This document shows positions 1 to 6,351 of a DNA stretch of 8,304 nucleotides, piece by piece (the first letter of the stretch is position 1; each line of letters starts with the position of its first letter). The translations under genes and the position numbers were made by a program. Source of the DNA: CAYZIC01 sp964478335 (lineage in GTDB: Bacteria > Verrucomicrobiota > Kiritimatiellia > RFP12 > DVOR01); the NCBI GenBank assembly GCA_964478335.1, contig CAYZIC010000083.1, forward strand, positions 1 through 8,304, read 5' to 3'. A model generated the notes under the pieces. The model did no database searches. It had not been told where the DNA came from and saw only the letters and a program-made list of their open reading frames with translations.

Positions 1-46
1 AAAATTAAACAAGAGCCCTTTTCTTGCCCTTTTGCGCATTATTGGC

Positions 47-75
47 TTGCCTTTATCGGCGAGATCGGCTATAGT
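47..75 (+). promoter_or_regulatory. Probable sigma70-type promoter of purA
   Basis: A -35-like hexamer TTGCCT (47-52) and a -10-like hexamer TATAGT (70-75) are separated by exactly 17 bases. They match the consensus at 4 of 6 and 5 of 6 positions. Transcription would start near 82, giving a leader of about 25 bases that contains the AAGGAG ribosome site (96-101). The position directly ahead of purA supports the call. It rests on sequence match alone. Confidence 0.5.
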
Positions 76-106
76 ATCAGTACTTTTTATTAACCAAGGA
101 GTAGAT

Positions 107-1381
107 ATGAATACTATTTTGATCGGTTCCCAATGGGGCGACGAGGGTAAAGGTAAGGTCATTGACGTTTTGACCAGTCAAGCTGATGTGATTGTACGCT
201 ATCAAGGTGGCAGCAATGCTGGCCATACGGTCATCACTGAGGGCAAGAAATACGTGCTTCATTTGGTGCCATCTGGTATTTTGCACGAAGGCAAAATGTG
301 TGTGATTGGCAATGGCGTGGTGATGAACCCACTTGATTTGATTGAAGAAATTGCGATGTTGCGTGGTTTTGGCATTGAGCCCGAGGGGCGTCTTTTCTTG
401 AGCTGCCGTACGCAGATGGTGATGCTCTGGCACCGTGCGCTTGACCGTGCTGATGAGGCTCGCCGCGCAGAAGGTAAGAAGATCGGTACGACTGGTCGTG
501 GCATTGGTCCGGCTTATGCTGCTAAGGTCTCTCGTACGGGGTTGCGCTGTGGCGATATGCTCTGCGATAATTTCTTGGATTTAGTCCGTGAGCAAACGAC
601 TACGACCAATGAGATCTTGTCCCAAATGGGCGCTGATCTCTTGGATGTGGAAGAAATGGTGACGACGTATCGCGCCGCAGCTGAGGCGCTCAAGCCTTAC
701 ATCCTCGATACGGTGACCTATGTCAACGAGGCTGACCGCAAGGGGCAGTCAATCTTGCTCGAGGGTGCTCAAGGCACGATGCTCGACATCGACTTTGGCA
801 CTTATCCCTTTGTGACATCCTCTAACCCCACCTCTGGTGGTGCTTGCATTGGCTCAGGCCTCTCGCCTCGTCGCATTGATCGCGTCGTGGGTGTGGTCAA
901 GGCTTACACCACGCGTGTCGGTGCAGGTCCTTTCCCCACAGAACTTTTTGACGAAATGGGCGAGAAGCTCCGTCAAAATGGTGGCGAATTTGGTGCAACC
1001 ACTGGTCGCCCTCGCCGCTGTGGTTGGTTTGATGCGGTCGTCGGTCGCTACTCTGCCATCGTCAATGGTGTGGATTTTTGGGCTATGACTAAGCTTGACG
1101 TCTTGGATGATTGCGAAGAGCTCAAGATCTGCGTCGCTTACGAATGCGACGGGGTGCGTTATGACACGATGCCGTCTAATAGCGACATCTTGGCTCGTTG
1201 CAAGCCGATCTATGAGACGATGCCTGGCTGGATGGAGAAGACGAGCGAATTGACCTCGATGGCTCAATTGCCTGTCAAGGCTAAGGCCTATGTGGATCGC
1301 TTGGTGGAATTGCTCGGCGGCAAGCTTGGCATCTTGTCCATCGGTCCTGCTCGTGAGTCGACCATCCGTGTCTCGATCTAG
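107..1381 (+). CDS. purA: Adenylosuccinate synthetase (purine biosynthesis)
   Basis: This 424-residue cytosolic enzyme couples IMP to aspartate using GTP, forming adenylosuccinate, the first step from IMP to AMP. The N-terminus carries the phosphate-binding loop GSQWGDEGKGK (residues 7-17), with D12 as the expected catalytic aspartate, and GGSNAGHT with H40 as the catalytic histidine partner. Further family signatures are GTTGRGIGPAY, LLEGAQGTMLDIDFGTYPFVTS-type sequence, VGAGPFPTEL, the IMP loop TTGRPRRCGWFD, and TKLDVLD for guanine recognition. The length is normal for the family. I chose the ATG at 107 because AAGGAG lies 5 bases upstream and the protein then begins at the conserved MNTILIGSQWGDEG. 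An in-frame start at 32 would add 25 unconserved residues. The gene seems to be a single-gene unit, with its own promoter and a strong terminator behind it. Confidence 0.97.
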   Translation: MNTILIGSQWGDEGKGKVIDVLTSQADVIVRYQGGSNAGHTVITEGKKYVLHLVPSGILHEGKMCVIGNGVVMNPLDLIEEIAMLRGFGIEPEGRLFLSCRTQMVMLWHRALDRADEARRAEGKKIGTTGRGIGPAYAAKVSRTGLRCGDMLCDNFLDLVREQTTTTNEILSQMGADLLDVEEMVTTYRAAAEALKPYILDTVTYVNEADRKGQSILLEGAQGTMLDIDFGTYPFVTSSNPTSGGACIGSGLSPRRIDRVVGVVKAYTTRVGAGPFPTELFDEMGEKLRQNGGEFGATTGRPRRCGWFDAVVGRYSAIVNGVDFWAMTKLDVLDDCEELKICVAYECDGVRYDTMPSNSDILARCKPIYETMPGWMEKTSELTSMAQLPVKAKAYVDRLVELLGGKLGILSIGPARESTIRVSI

Positions 1382-1413
1382 TTGCTAGCGGTTAGCTGCT
1401 AAGCACTAGTTGC

Positions 1414-1451
1414 AAAAAGCACGCGGGCCGAGTAGGTACGCGTGCTTTTTT
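1414..1451 (+). terminator. Rho-independent terminator after purA
   Basis: A perfect 12-bp inverted repeat, AAAAAGCACGCG (1414-1425) and CGCGTGCTTTTT (1439-1450), surrounds a 13-base loop. The GC core is GCACGCG/CGCGTGC and a run of six T follows on the + strand. The A run on the other side means it could also act in reverse, although both neighbouring genes read rightward. It lies 33 bases past the purA stop and 25 bases before the uppS start, so it should separate purA from the uppS-bio transcription unit. Confidence 0.88.
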
Positions 1452-1475
1452 ACTTTTAAATAGGTGGAGAGAGTT

Positions 1476-2171
1476 ATGGGAGTAAACCATCTTGCGATGA
1501 TTATGGATGGCAATGGCCGCTGGGCGCAAGCGCGTGGTTTGCCTCGCCTCGAAGGGCACAAAGCGGGCGCTGAAACGGTGCGTCGGGTCTTGTCTTATTG
1601 TAAAGAGGCTGGGGTGCGCTATTTGACGCTGTATGCTTTTAGCGTGGAGAATTGGCGTCGACCTCAGGCTGAGGTTGATGGATTGATGGCGCTTTTGGGG
1701 CAATTCTTGCTCCAGGAGGAGCCGCGACTCCATGCAGAAAAGCTCCGCTTGCGCATTCTTGGACGCAAGGAGGATCTGCCTCAATCGCTGCAGGCCGAGC
1801 TGACTCGTGTGGAGCAGGCGACGGCTCAGTATGAGCAGCAGCTCATTATTGCGCTCAGCTATGGCGGGCGCACGGAGCTTGCGACTGCAGCCAAGCGCAT
1901 TGCGCAACAGGTCGCTGCTGGTGAGCTCGATCCTGAGACAATTACGGAGGAAACGGTCGCTCGTCATCTCTATTTGCCCGATGTGCCGGATCCTGATTTG
2001 ATTGTGCGGACCAGTGGTGAGCTGCGGTTGAGTAACTTTCTCCTCTGGCAGGCCTCGTATGCTGAGCTCTATGTGACGCCAGTGCTGTGGCCTGACTTTG
2101 GCCAGGAGGACTTTGATCAGGCGTTGGCGGCTTTTGGTCAGCGTGATCGTCGCTTTGGCGGACACAAGTAG
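1476..2171 (+). CDS. uppS: Isoprenyl transferase, probable undecaprenyl diphosphate synthase
   Basis: This 231-residue cis-prenyltransferase adds isopentenyl units to farnesyl diphosphate. The resulting C55 lipid carries cell-wall and glycan precursors across the membrane. The signatures are HLAMIMDGNGRWAQ near the N-terminus, with D11 the catalytic Mg-binding aspartate, then GHKAGAE (27-33), LYAFSVENW (52-60) with the conserved S56/E58/N59 group, LSYGGR (127-132), and DLIVRTSGELRLSNFLLWQ (174-192), followed by the conserved YAELY with E197 or close to it. The length is normal. I chose ATG 1476 over the in-frame GTG at 1464 because the GTG lies inside the ribosome site AGGTGGAGAG. The gene sits right after the purA terminator and 51 bp before bioG. 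The usual partners cdsA, dxr and frr are absent, so its place ahead of biotin genes is unusual. I found no clear sigma70 promoter in the short gap upstream. Confidence 0.95.
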   Translation: MGVNHLAMIMDGNGRWAQARGLPRLEGHKAGAETVRRVLSYCKEAGVRYLTLYAFSVENWRRPQAEVDGLMALLGQFLLQEEPRLHAEKLRLRILGRKEDLPQSLQAELTRVEQATAQYEQQLIIALSYGGRTELATAAKRIAQQVAAGELDPETITEETVARHLYLPDVPDPDLIVRTSGELRLSNFLLWQASYAELYVTPVLWPDFGQEDFDQALAAFGQRDRRFGGHK

Positions 2172-2222
2172 TGCCACCTCGCGTCTGTACTGACTCACAA
2201 GCCGAGAATCGGAGACCTGACC

Positions 2223-2858
2223 ATGAAACACCAGTTTATTATCGATCAGCACGCAGATTGTTTGACGCTCTTCTTTTTGGGATGGAGTATGGATGCGACG
2301 CCTTTTGTTGATTACACGACGGGGGGCTCGGATTTGCTTGTGGTGTGGGATTATACCTACTTCCGTAATCTAAAGCCTTTGCTCAAACGCTACAAAACGA
2401 TTCATCTCGTGGCGTGGTCGATGGGCGTGTGGGCTGCGACGCATTGTTTGCAGGGGGTTGCGCTTGCAAGTGCTACGGCGATTCATGGTACGCCTCAATT
2501 GGCTGACAATAGCTACGGTATCCCCGTGCCGATCTTTACGGCGACGGTGCGCACGTTGACTCCAGATAATTTGGCTCGCTTTAACCGGCGTATGTGTGGG
2601 GCAAAGGCTGCGTATGAAACCTTTCTTACCCGGGCTCCACAGCGGCCATTTGCCAGTCAGTTGCGTGAGCTGAGGGTCGTGGATCGAGAGCGTATCCATG
2701 TCTTGCCTGAGGCCCTTGCTTGGACAGCGGCCTATGCTGGGGCTAAGGATATGATCTTCCCTCAGGAGCATGTGCAGAGGGCCTTTCCCTTTGCCACGAT
2801 CACCCAAAGTCCCCACTATGATGAGGCTCTCATGCGGGAGATAATTGCGCGCCAATGA
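2223..2858 (+). CDS. bioG: Pimeloyl-ACP methyl ester esterase, BioG type
   Basis: This is a 211-residue alpha/beta hydrolase of the BioG (DUF452) family. It removes the methyl group from pimeloyl-ACP methyl ester, ending the disguised fatty acid synthesis started by BioC; other bacteria use BioH here. The nucleophile elbow is AWSMG, with S66 as nucleophile. D176 in AKDMIFP and H198 in SPHYDE fit the rest of a Ser-Asp-His triad. The early FLGWSMD (18-24) is also typical of the family. GGAGA (2211-2215) lies 7 bases before the ATG. The stop overlaps the bioC start as ATGA, so translation is probably coupled, which matches the pairing of demethylase and methylase. The family assignment rests on motif pattern, length and the bioC neighbour. 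General hydrolases can look similar, but the context makes BioG much the best fit. Confidence 0.9.
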   Translation: MKHQFIIDQHADCLTLFFLGWSMDATPFVDYTTGGSDLLVVWDYTYFRNLKPLLKRYKTIHLVAWSMGVWAATHCLQGVALASATAIHGTPQLADNSYGIPVPIFTATVRTLTPDNLARFNRRMCGAKAAYETFLTRAPQRPFASQLRELRVVDRERIHVLPEALAWTAAYAGAKDMIFPQEHVQRAFPFATITQSPHYDEALMREIIARQ

Positions 2859-3604
2859 TTAACCATACCTTGCTCATTCAACGATTTGCCAAGGCCCTCG
2901 TGAGCTACGAGGATGAGGCCGTCGTACAAAAAAAGATGGTCGAGACTCTGTCAGAGGCTCTCGGGCACCATTTCCATACATTTGCTCCACGAGTCTTTGA
3001 GCTAGGCTGTGGCACTGGGATGCTCTCAAGGACGTTGATGAAGCGCTTTGCGCCTGCGGAATTGATCGTCAATGATATTTGCCCAGATGTCGCAGTCTGC
3101 TACAAGAATATGCTACGCACGACCTTTATGGCTGGCGATGCTGAGGTGGCACAGTGGCCTACGGGGGTTGATTTGGTGGCATCGACTTCGGCGATTCAGT
3201 GGTTTAAAGATCCCCTGTGTGCCTTTCAAAAGGCGTACGACGCACTTAATCCTGGTGGGGTTGTGGCCTTTGCGACCTTTGGTCCGCGCAACCTCTATGA
3301 GCTCAATCACCTTACAGGGCAGGGCTTGCCCTATCTGCCTTTGGCGGCTTACCAGGAGGCTTTGACGCACTATTTCACACCGTTGATGATTGAGGAATCT
3401 GAGGAAACGCTGACCTTTGAGTCGGTAAGAACGCTCTTGTCGCACCTGAAGCAGACAGGTGTCACGGCAACGCATACGCCCCAGGTCTGGACGCGTAGCA
3501 AGCTACTCGATCTCGATGCCAAGTATCGTCAGGCATTTGTGCGTGCTGATGAGCGCTTGCCGTTAACGTACCATTCCATTTATTGCATAGGAGTCAAGTC
3601 ATGA
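2855..3604 (+). CDS. bioC: Malonyl-ACP O-methyltransferase BioC
   Basis: This 249-residue SAM-dependent methyltransferase methylates the free carboxyl of malonyl-ACP, so that the fatty acid enzymes can extend it to pimeloyl-ACP methyl ester for biotin. The N-terminal RFAKALVSYEDEAVVQ (residues 10-25) is the typical BioC entry helix (F...Y...A.VQ). SAM motif I is VFELGCGTG (47-55). An acidic strand end, VNDICPD (72-78), follows, then GDAE (94-97), the BioC hallmark STSAIQWF (110-117) and LNPGG (131-135). The length matches the family. The start ATG overlaps the bioG stop. The nearest purine-rich stretch, GGGAG (2836-2840), is too far upstream to be a good ribosome site, so reinitiation from bioG is likely. 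The stop in turn overlaps the bioD start (ATGA, 3601-3604). Confidence 0.95.
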   Translation: MINHTLLIQRFAKALVSYEDEAVVQKKMVETLSEALGHHFHTFAPRVFELGCGTGMLSRTLMKRFAPAELIVNDICPDVAVCYKNMLRTTFMAGDAEVAQWPTGVDLVASTSAIQWFKDPLCAFQKAYDALNPGGVVAFATFGPRNLYELNHLTGQGLPYLPLAAYQEALTHYFTPLMIEESEETLTFESVRTLLSHLKQTGVTATHTPQVWTRSKLLDLDAKYRQAFVRADERLPLTYHSIYCIGVKS

Positions 3605-4287
3605 TTGTATTTGTCAGTGGTATCGATACCGATGTGGGTAAAAGCTTTGTCACGGGGTATTTAGCCAAGCAAGCGATGGAGGCTGGTATCTCGGTCATTA
3701 CGCAGAAGTTTGTCCAGACGGGGAATGTCTCAGTCTCTGAGGATATCGAGCGGCATCGGCAGATCATGGGCATCGACTGCTTACCCGAGGATGATAACCG
3801 ATTGACGATGCCTGAGATCTACAGCTATCCGTGTTCACCACATTTGGCAGCGCAGCTTGATGATCGCCCGATTGATTTGGCTAAGATCAATCGGGCCACA
3901 GAGACACTCGCAGCGGCTTACGATTTAGTCTATGTCGAGGGTGCGGGCGGCCTCATGGTACCCCTAAGCGAAGATTACCTCACGATTGACTATATCCAAG
4001 AAAAGAACTACCCGCTTATCTTGGTGACCTCGGGCAAACTGGGCAGTATCAACACCACACTCTTGAGCCTCGAGGCGATCGCTACGCGGCATCTCAACCT
4101 CATTGAGGTCGTCTACAATGGCTATCCCGATACCGATGCAACCATTGGCCGTGAAACGCGCGCCTACTTACAGCGCTACTTAGCCAAACACTTCCCCTCC
4201 GCCAAGCTGACCGACGTGCCCGTGCTAGCGGCGCAGCCGCTCCAAAAGCGAGCTTGCGAGCGCTCCAAAAGCGCAGCGTTCCAATAA
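3601..4287 (+). CDS. bioD: Dethiobiotin synthetase with a repeat-encoded C-terminal tail
   Basis: This 228-residue ATP-dependent enzyme carboxylates 7,8-diaminopelargonic acid and closes the ureido ring of dethiobiotin. The Walker A loop is GIDTDVGKS (residues 7-15). QKFVQTG (35-41) matches the family's KPVxTG substrate loop, with Phe in place of Pro. SYPCSPHLAAQ matches the usual PxSPHLA motif, and VEGAGGLMVPL is the second nucleotide/substrate loop. The ATG at 3601 overlaps the bioC stop and has AGGAG at 3589-3593, 7 bases upstream. A TTG at 3583 is in frame but falls before that site. The last 19 residues, AAQPLQKRACERSKSAAFQ, are encoded by the repeat island starting at 4227 and do not look like family sequence. 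The original gene probably ended near VPVL, where an out-of-frame TAG (4226-4228) sits. The catalytic part appears intact. Confidence 0.94.
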   Translation: MIVFVSGIDTDVGKSFVTGYLAKQAMEAGISVITQKFVQTGNVSVSEDIERHRQIMGIDCLPEDDNRLTMPEIYSYPCSPHLAAQLDDRPIDLAKINRATETLAAAYDLVYVEGAGGLMVPLSEDYLTIDYIQEKNYPLILVTSGKLGSINTTLLSLEAIATRHLNLIEVVYNGYPDTDATIGRETRAYLQRYLAKHFPSAKLTDVPVLAAQPLQKRACERSKSAAFQ

Positions 4288-4394
4288 GGAGCGTAGTGAC
4301 TGTCCAAAAGCGTAGCGTTCTGCGAGGCTTCGCCTCGCCCCACATTCTACATGCTGATTTTACATTCTACATTCCAGCGGCATAGCCGCCGCTG
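4227..4394. repeat. Short-repeat and hairpin island at the bioD/glycosyltransferase junction
   Basis: Three perfect inverted repeats with three-base loops lie here: AGCGGC-GCA-GCCGCT (4227-4241), GCGAGGC-TTC-GCCTCGC (4322-4338) and GCGGC-ATA-GCCGC (4377-4389). Among them are three copies of TCCAAAAGCG (4241-4250, 4264-4273, 4303-4312). The last two extend to TCCAAAAGCGYAGCGTTC (4264-4281, 4303-4320) with one difference in 18. A 12-base GCTCCAAAAGCG is exact at 4239-4250 and 4262-4273. Copy spacing is uneven (23 and 39 bases) and there are no direct repeats of CRISPR type. The island covers the whole 79-bp gap and runs into both convergent genes. The central hairpin could help stop transcription from both sides, but it has no T tract. 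It is probably a genome-wide interspersed repeat family. Confidence 0.75.
4342..4372. repeat. Pair of 11-base direct repeats, ACATTCTACAT
   Basis: ACATTCTACAT occurs exactly at 4342-4352 and again at 4362-4372, with nine bases between copies (20-base period). The motif is itself built on a CATTCTA-like heptamer. The second copy contains the stop codon of the leftward glycosyltransferase gene (TAG on the - strand, 4367-4369). It may be the remnant of a longer tandem array. No function is evident. Confidence 0.6.
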
Positions 4395-5413
4395 TCAAAG
4401 GTCTCGATGAGCGTGTGCCAAGAATAGGTTGTCTTGACTAGATTGCGAGCGCGCTCAAAGATGGACAGGCGCGTGGGGTGGTCGATGTCGAGCCAGTGGT
4501 TGATTGCGGCTGCAAGGAGATCTGGATCGTGTGATGGGAGCCAACTGCCGAGATGGTCTGTCTCTAAGATTTGCCAGGGGGTGCCTTGTGTGGCGATGAT
4601 GGGGAGTCCGTAGGAGAGGGCTTGGAGAATGACTGCGGAGAAATTCTCTGAGGGTGAGGGCAAGACAAATAGGTCTGCCAATTGGTAGGCGTCGTGTAGG
4701 GCTTGTCCGTAGAGGGGACCGCAAAAGGTGACTCGCTCGATCTGCTCGTGCTTGATTTGCTCTTGGAGTGTGGTGAGGTGGTTATTCCAGTCGGGGCCGA
4801 CTATCTTGAGCCGGGCATCGGTGCGTTGGCATTTGTGCCAGGCGGTCAAGAGAGTGGGGAGGTCCTTTTCTGCGCTGACACGTGAGACAAAGAGGATCGT
4901 TTTGGGTTGAGCGTGGGGTTGGGGAGGGGGGATCTCTGGTAAATCAGTGGCCAGAGGTGCCATTAAATAGGGCGCAGTGATTCCCCAGATTTTGGCTTGG
5001 GCGGCCTCTTCTTGGCTCGTGACGTGGATCCAGCGGGCGTGGTTGATGAGATAACGGAGCCCCGCACGGAGGAAGAGGCGTTTTTGACGAGGGCGTATAG
5101 CCATGCGCCAGGGCATCATTGAGCCGTGTAGGGTGATGCCGTAGGGGATCTTGTGCCACAAGCAGTAGGCCATGGTTTTGAGGTAGTAGGGCGACCAAAT
5201 CGTGTGGATATGGACAAAGTCTGGCTCAAAGCTGTGCCACGGGCATTGGTAAAAGTGGGTGACGTGCGCAGCTGGGGCGATGGGGTAGCCGTCGGCTTTA
5301 TTGTACGCGATGGCGCAGGTTTGATGAGGGAGGTGCCGATTGCACAATTCTCCACAGACGAGCGACACGCCCGTATCTCGGTCAAAGGTTTCGGTCACGT
5401 GGAGGATTTTCAT
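4367..5413 (-). CDS. GT4-family glycosyltransferase with altered EX7E motif
   Basis: This 348-residue GT-B fold enzyme should transfer a sugar from a nucleotide-sugar donor, most likely onto a surface glycan or lipid. The N-terminal domain opens MKILHVTETFDRDTGVS and includes PDFVHIHTIWSPY (64-76) and YGITLHGSM, typical acceptor-side motifs. The C-terminal donor domain begins at KTILFVSRVSAEKDL (171-185), with R178 and K183 as expected phosphate contacts, then VGPDW (205-209) and VLPSPSENFSAVILQALSYG (250-269). There the family EX7E motif reads E256-x7-Q264. No signal peptide or membrane helix is seen. The ATG overlaps the stop of the transporter gene upstream (ATGA) and lacks its own ribosome site, so translation is probably coupled. 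The last residues, SGGYAAGM, come from the repeat island. Donor and acceptor cannot be read from the sequence. Confidence 0.88.
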   Translation of the reverse strand: MKILHVTETFDRDTGVSLVCGELCNRHLPHQTCAIAYNKADGYPIAPAAHVTHFYQCPWHSFEPDFVHIHTIWSPYYLKTMAYCLWHKIPYGITLHGSMMPWRMAIRPRQKRLFLRAGLRYLINHARWIHVTSQEEAAQAKIWGITAPYLMAPLATDLPEIPPPQPHAQPKTILFVSRVSAEKDLPTLLTAWHKCQRTDARLKIVGPDWNNHLTTLQEQIKHEQIERVTFCGPLYGQALHDAYQLADLFVLPSPSENFSAVILQALSYGLPIIATQGTPWQILETDHLGSWLPSHDPDLLAAAINHWLDIDHPTRLSIFERARNLVKTTYSWHTLIETFDSGGYAAGM

Positions 5414-6330
5414 GGCTGGATACGGTTTGAGAATTCACACCAGCAGACGCCAATTAAGACAAAGATTGAACCAATGAGCTGGAGAATGTTGGGAGATTCA
5501 TTGAGGATTAACCAAGCAAAAATCACGGCGACAACGGGATTGATGTAGAGGTAGAGGCTGGCTTTGATGGGCCCCATCTGTCGCACTGCGTAGGCCCAGG
5601 CTGCATAGCAGAGCCCGGAGGTTACTGTACCCAAATAGAGCAATCGCCACAAGAAGTCCCACGTATGCCACCCATTGACCGCACTAGTAAAGATTCTCGA
5701 TAGAGTCCACGATTCGTCGGCGTAGTAGAGGGTCAGAGGAAGCATGAAGAGAATGCCCCAAAAGAACATCCTGCGGGCAGCCATGAGGGAATCACTTTGG
5801 ATGGAGCCGATCCACTTGCCGACATGGCTAAATGCCGCCCACGAGACAGCCCCACCAAAGGCTACCAGTACGCCAACATTGAGGCTCAGCTTGCTCGATC
5901 CTGCATTAGCCTCAACTAAAAAGATCCCCAAGAGAGCAATTGCACTGCCGACAATGAATTTTGCCGAGAGCGATTTCGCTCGAATGAGCGCAGTAAAGAT
6001 GGGCGCCGTGCAGACCAAGAGGGAGACCTCCCAGGCGGGCAGGTGCTTGAGTGAGATGCTCTCGCACATGTAGTAGAGCGTAATGCCTAAAAATCCTCCT
6101 AACGCATAGTAGCACTCTTTCCAAAAGGGCGTGGCAAAGGTCAGTCGCCCTCGAGTGAGACCAAGCAAGACGACATAGCCAATCGTGAAGCGAAGCAAAA
6201 GGATCTCGATAATGCTCATGCCATGATTGATGAGCTCCTTGGAAATAATAAATGATGAACCCCAAAAGGTGATCGCAACTAAAAGAATGGCTCGTGAAAG
6301 CCAAGCTTGGTTGGAGGAATTGAGGAGCAT
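5410..6330 (-). CDS. EamA-family (drug/metabolite transporter) membrane protein
   Basis: This 306-residue inner-membrane protein has two EamA halves. Hydrophobic segments are spaced as ten helices, from WLSRAILLVAITFWGSSFI at the N-terminus to IGSIFVLIGVCWCEF at the C-terminus. The first helix holds the family signature FWGSSFI, and the second half repeats the pattern at VAFGGAVSWAAFS. Members export or import small metabolites; some are amino-acid exporters and others nucleotide-sugar or lipid-linked carriers. The substrate cannot be told here. It starts 21 bp after the nadA stop. AAAGG on the - strand (6340-6344) lies 9 bases from the ATG, a modest ribosome site. Its stop overlaps the glycosyltransferase start by 4 bp, which suggests that the two act together or at least are made in fixed ratio. 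Confidence 0.92.
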   Translation of the reverse strand: MLLNSSNQAWLSRAILLVAITFWGSSFIISKELINHGMSIIEILLLRFTIGYVVLLGLTRGRLTFATPFWKECYYALGGFLGITLYYMCESISLKHLPAWEVSLLVCTAPIFTALIRAKSLSAKFIVGSAIALLGIFLVEANAGSSKLSLNVGVLVAFGGAVSWAAFSHVGKWIGSIQSDSLMAARRMFFWGILFMLPLTLYYADESWTLSRIFTSAVNGWHTWDFLWRLLYLGTVTSGLCYAAWAYAVRQMGPIKASLYLYINPVVAVIFAWLILNESPNILQLIGSIFVLIGVCWCEFSNRIQP

Positions 6331-6351
6331 ATCAGGGAGCCTTTGATTGGG

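Noticed and set aside
10..36. Weak hairpin CAAGA/TCTTG at the left edge as a terminator of an upstream gene
   Set aside because: The stem is only 5 bp and the flanking tract is mixed; the upstream gene is outside the window.
32..106. N-terminal extension of PurA by 25 residues
   Set aside because: The extension covers the predicted promoter and the ribosome site, and the ATG at 107 begins at the conserved PurA N-terminus.
1392..2252. A 286-codon open frame on the - strand across uppS
   Set aside because: It lies fully opposite a clear uppS gene, its translation shows no recognisable motif, and long antisense frames arise readily from the codon bias here.
4239..4320. Possible CRISPR-like array from the TCCAAAAGCG copies
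   Set aside because: Repeats are only 10 to 18 bases, spacing is irregular (23 and 39), part is coding, and no cas gene is near.
4322..4338. GCGAGGC-TTC-GCCTCGC as a bidirectional intrinsic terminator
   Set aside because: The hairpin is strong but no T tract follows on either strand, so I kept it as part of the repeat island only.
5153..5548. A 131-codon + strand frame across the EamA/glycosyltransferase junction
   Set aside because: Both opposite genes are strongly supported by motifs and overlap cleanly; this frame shows none.
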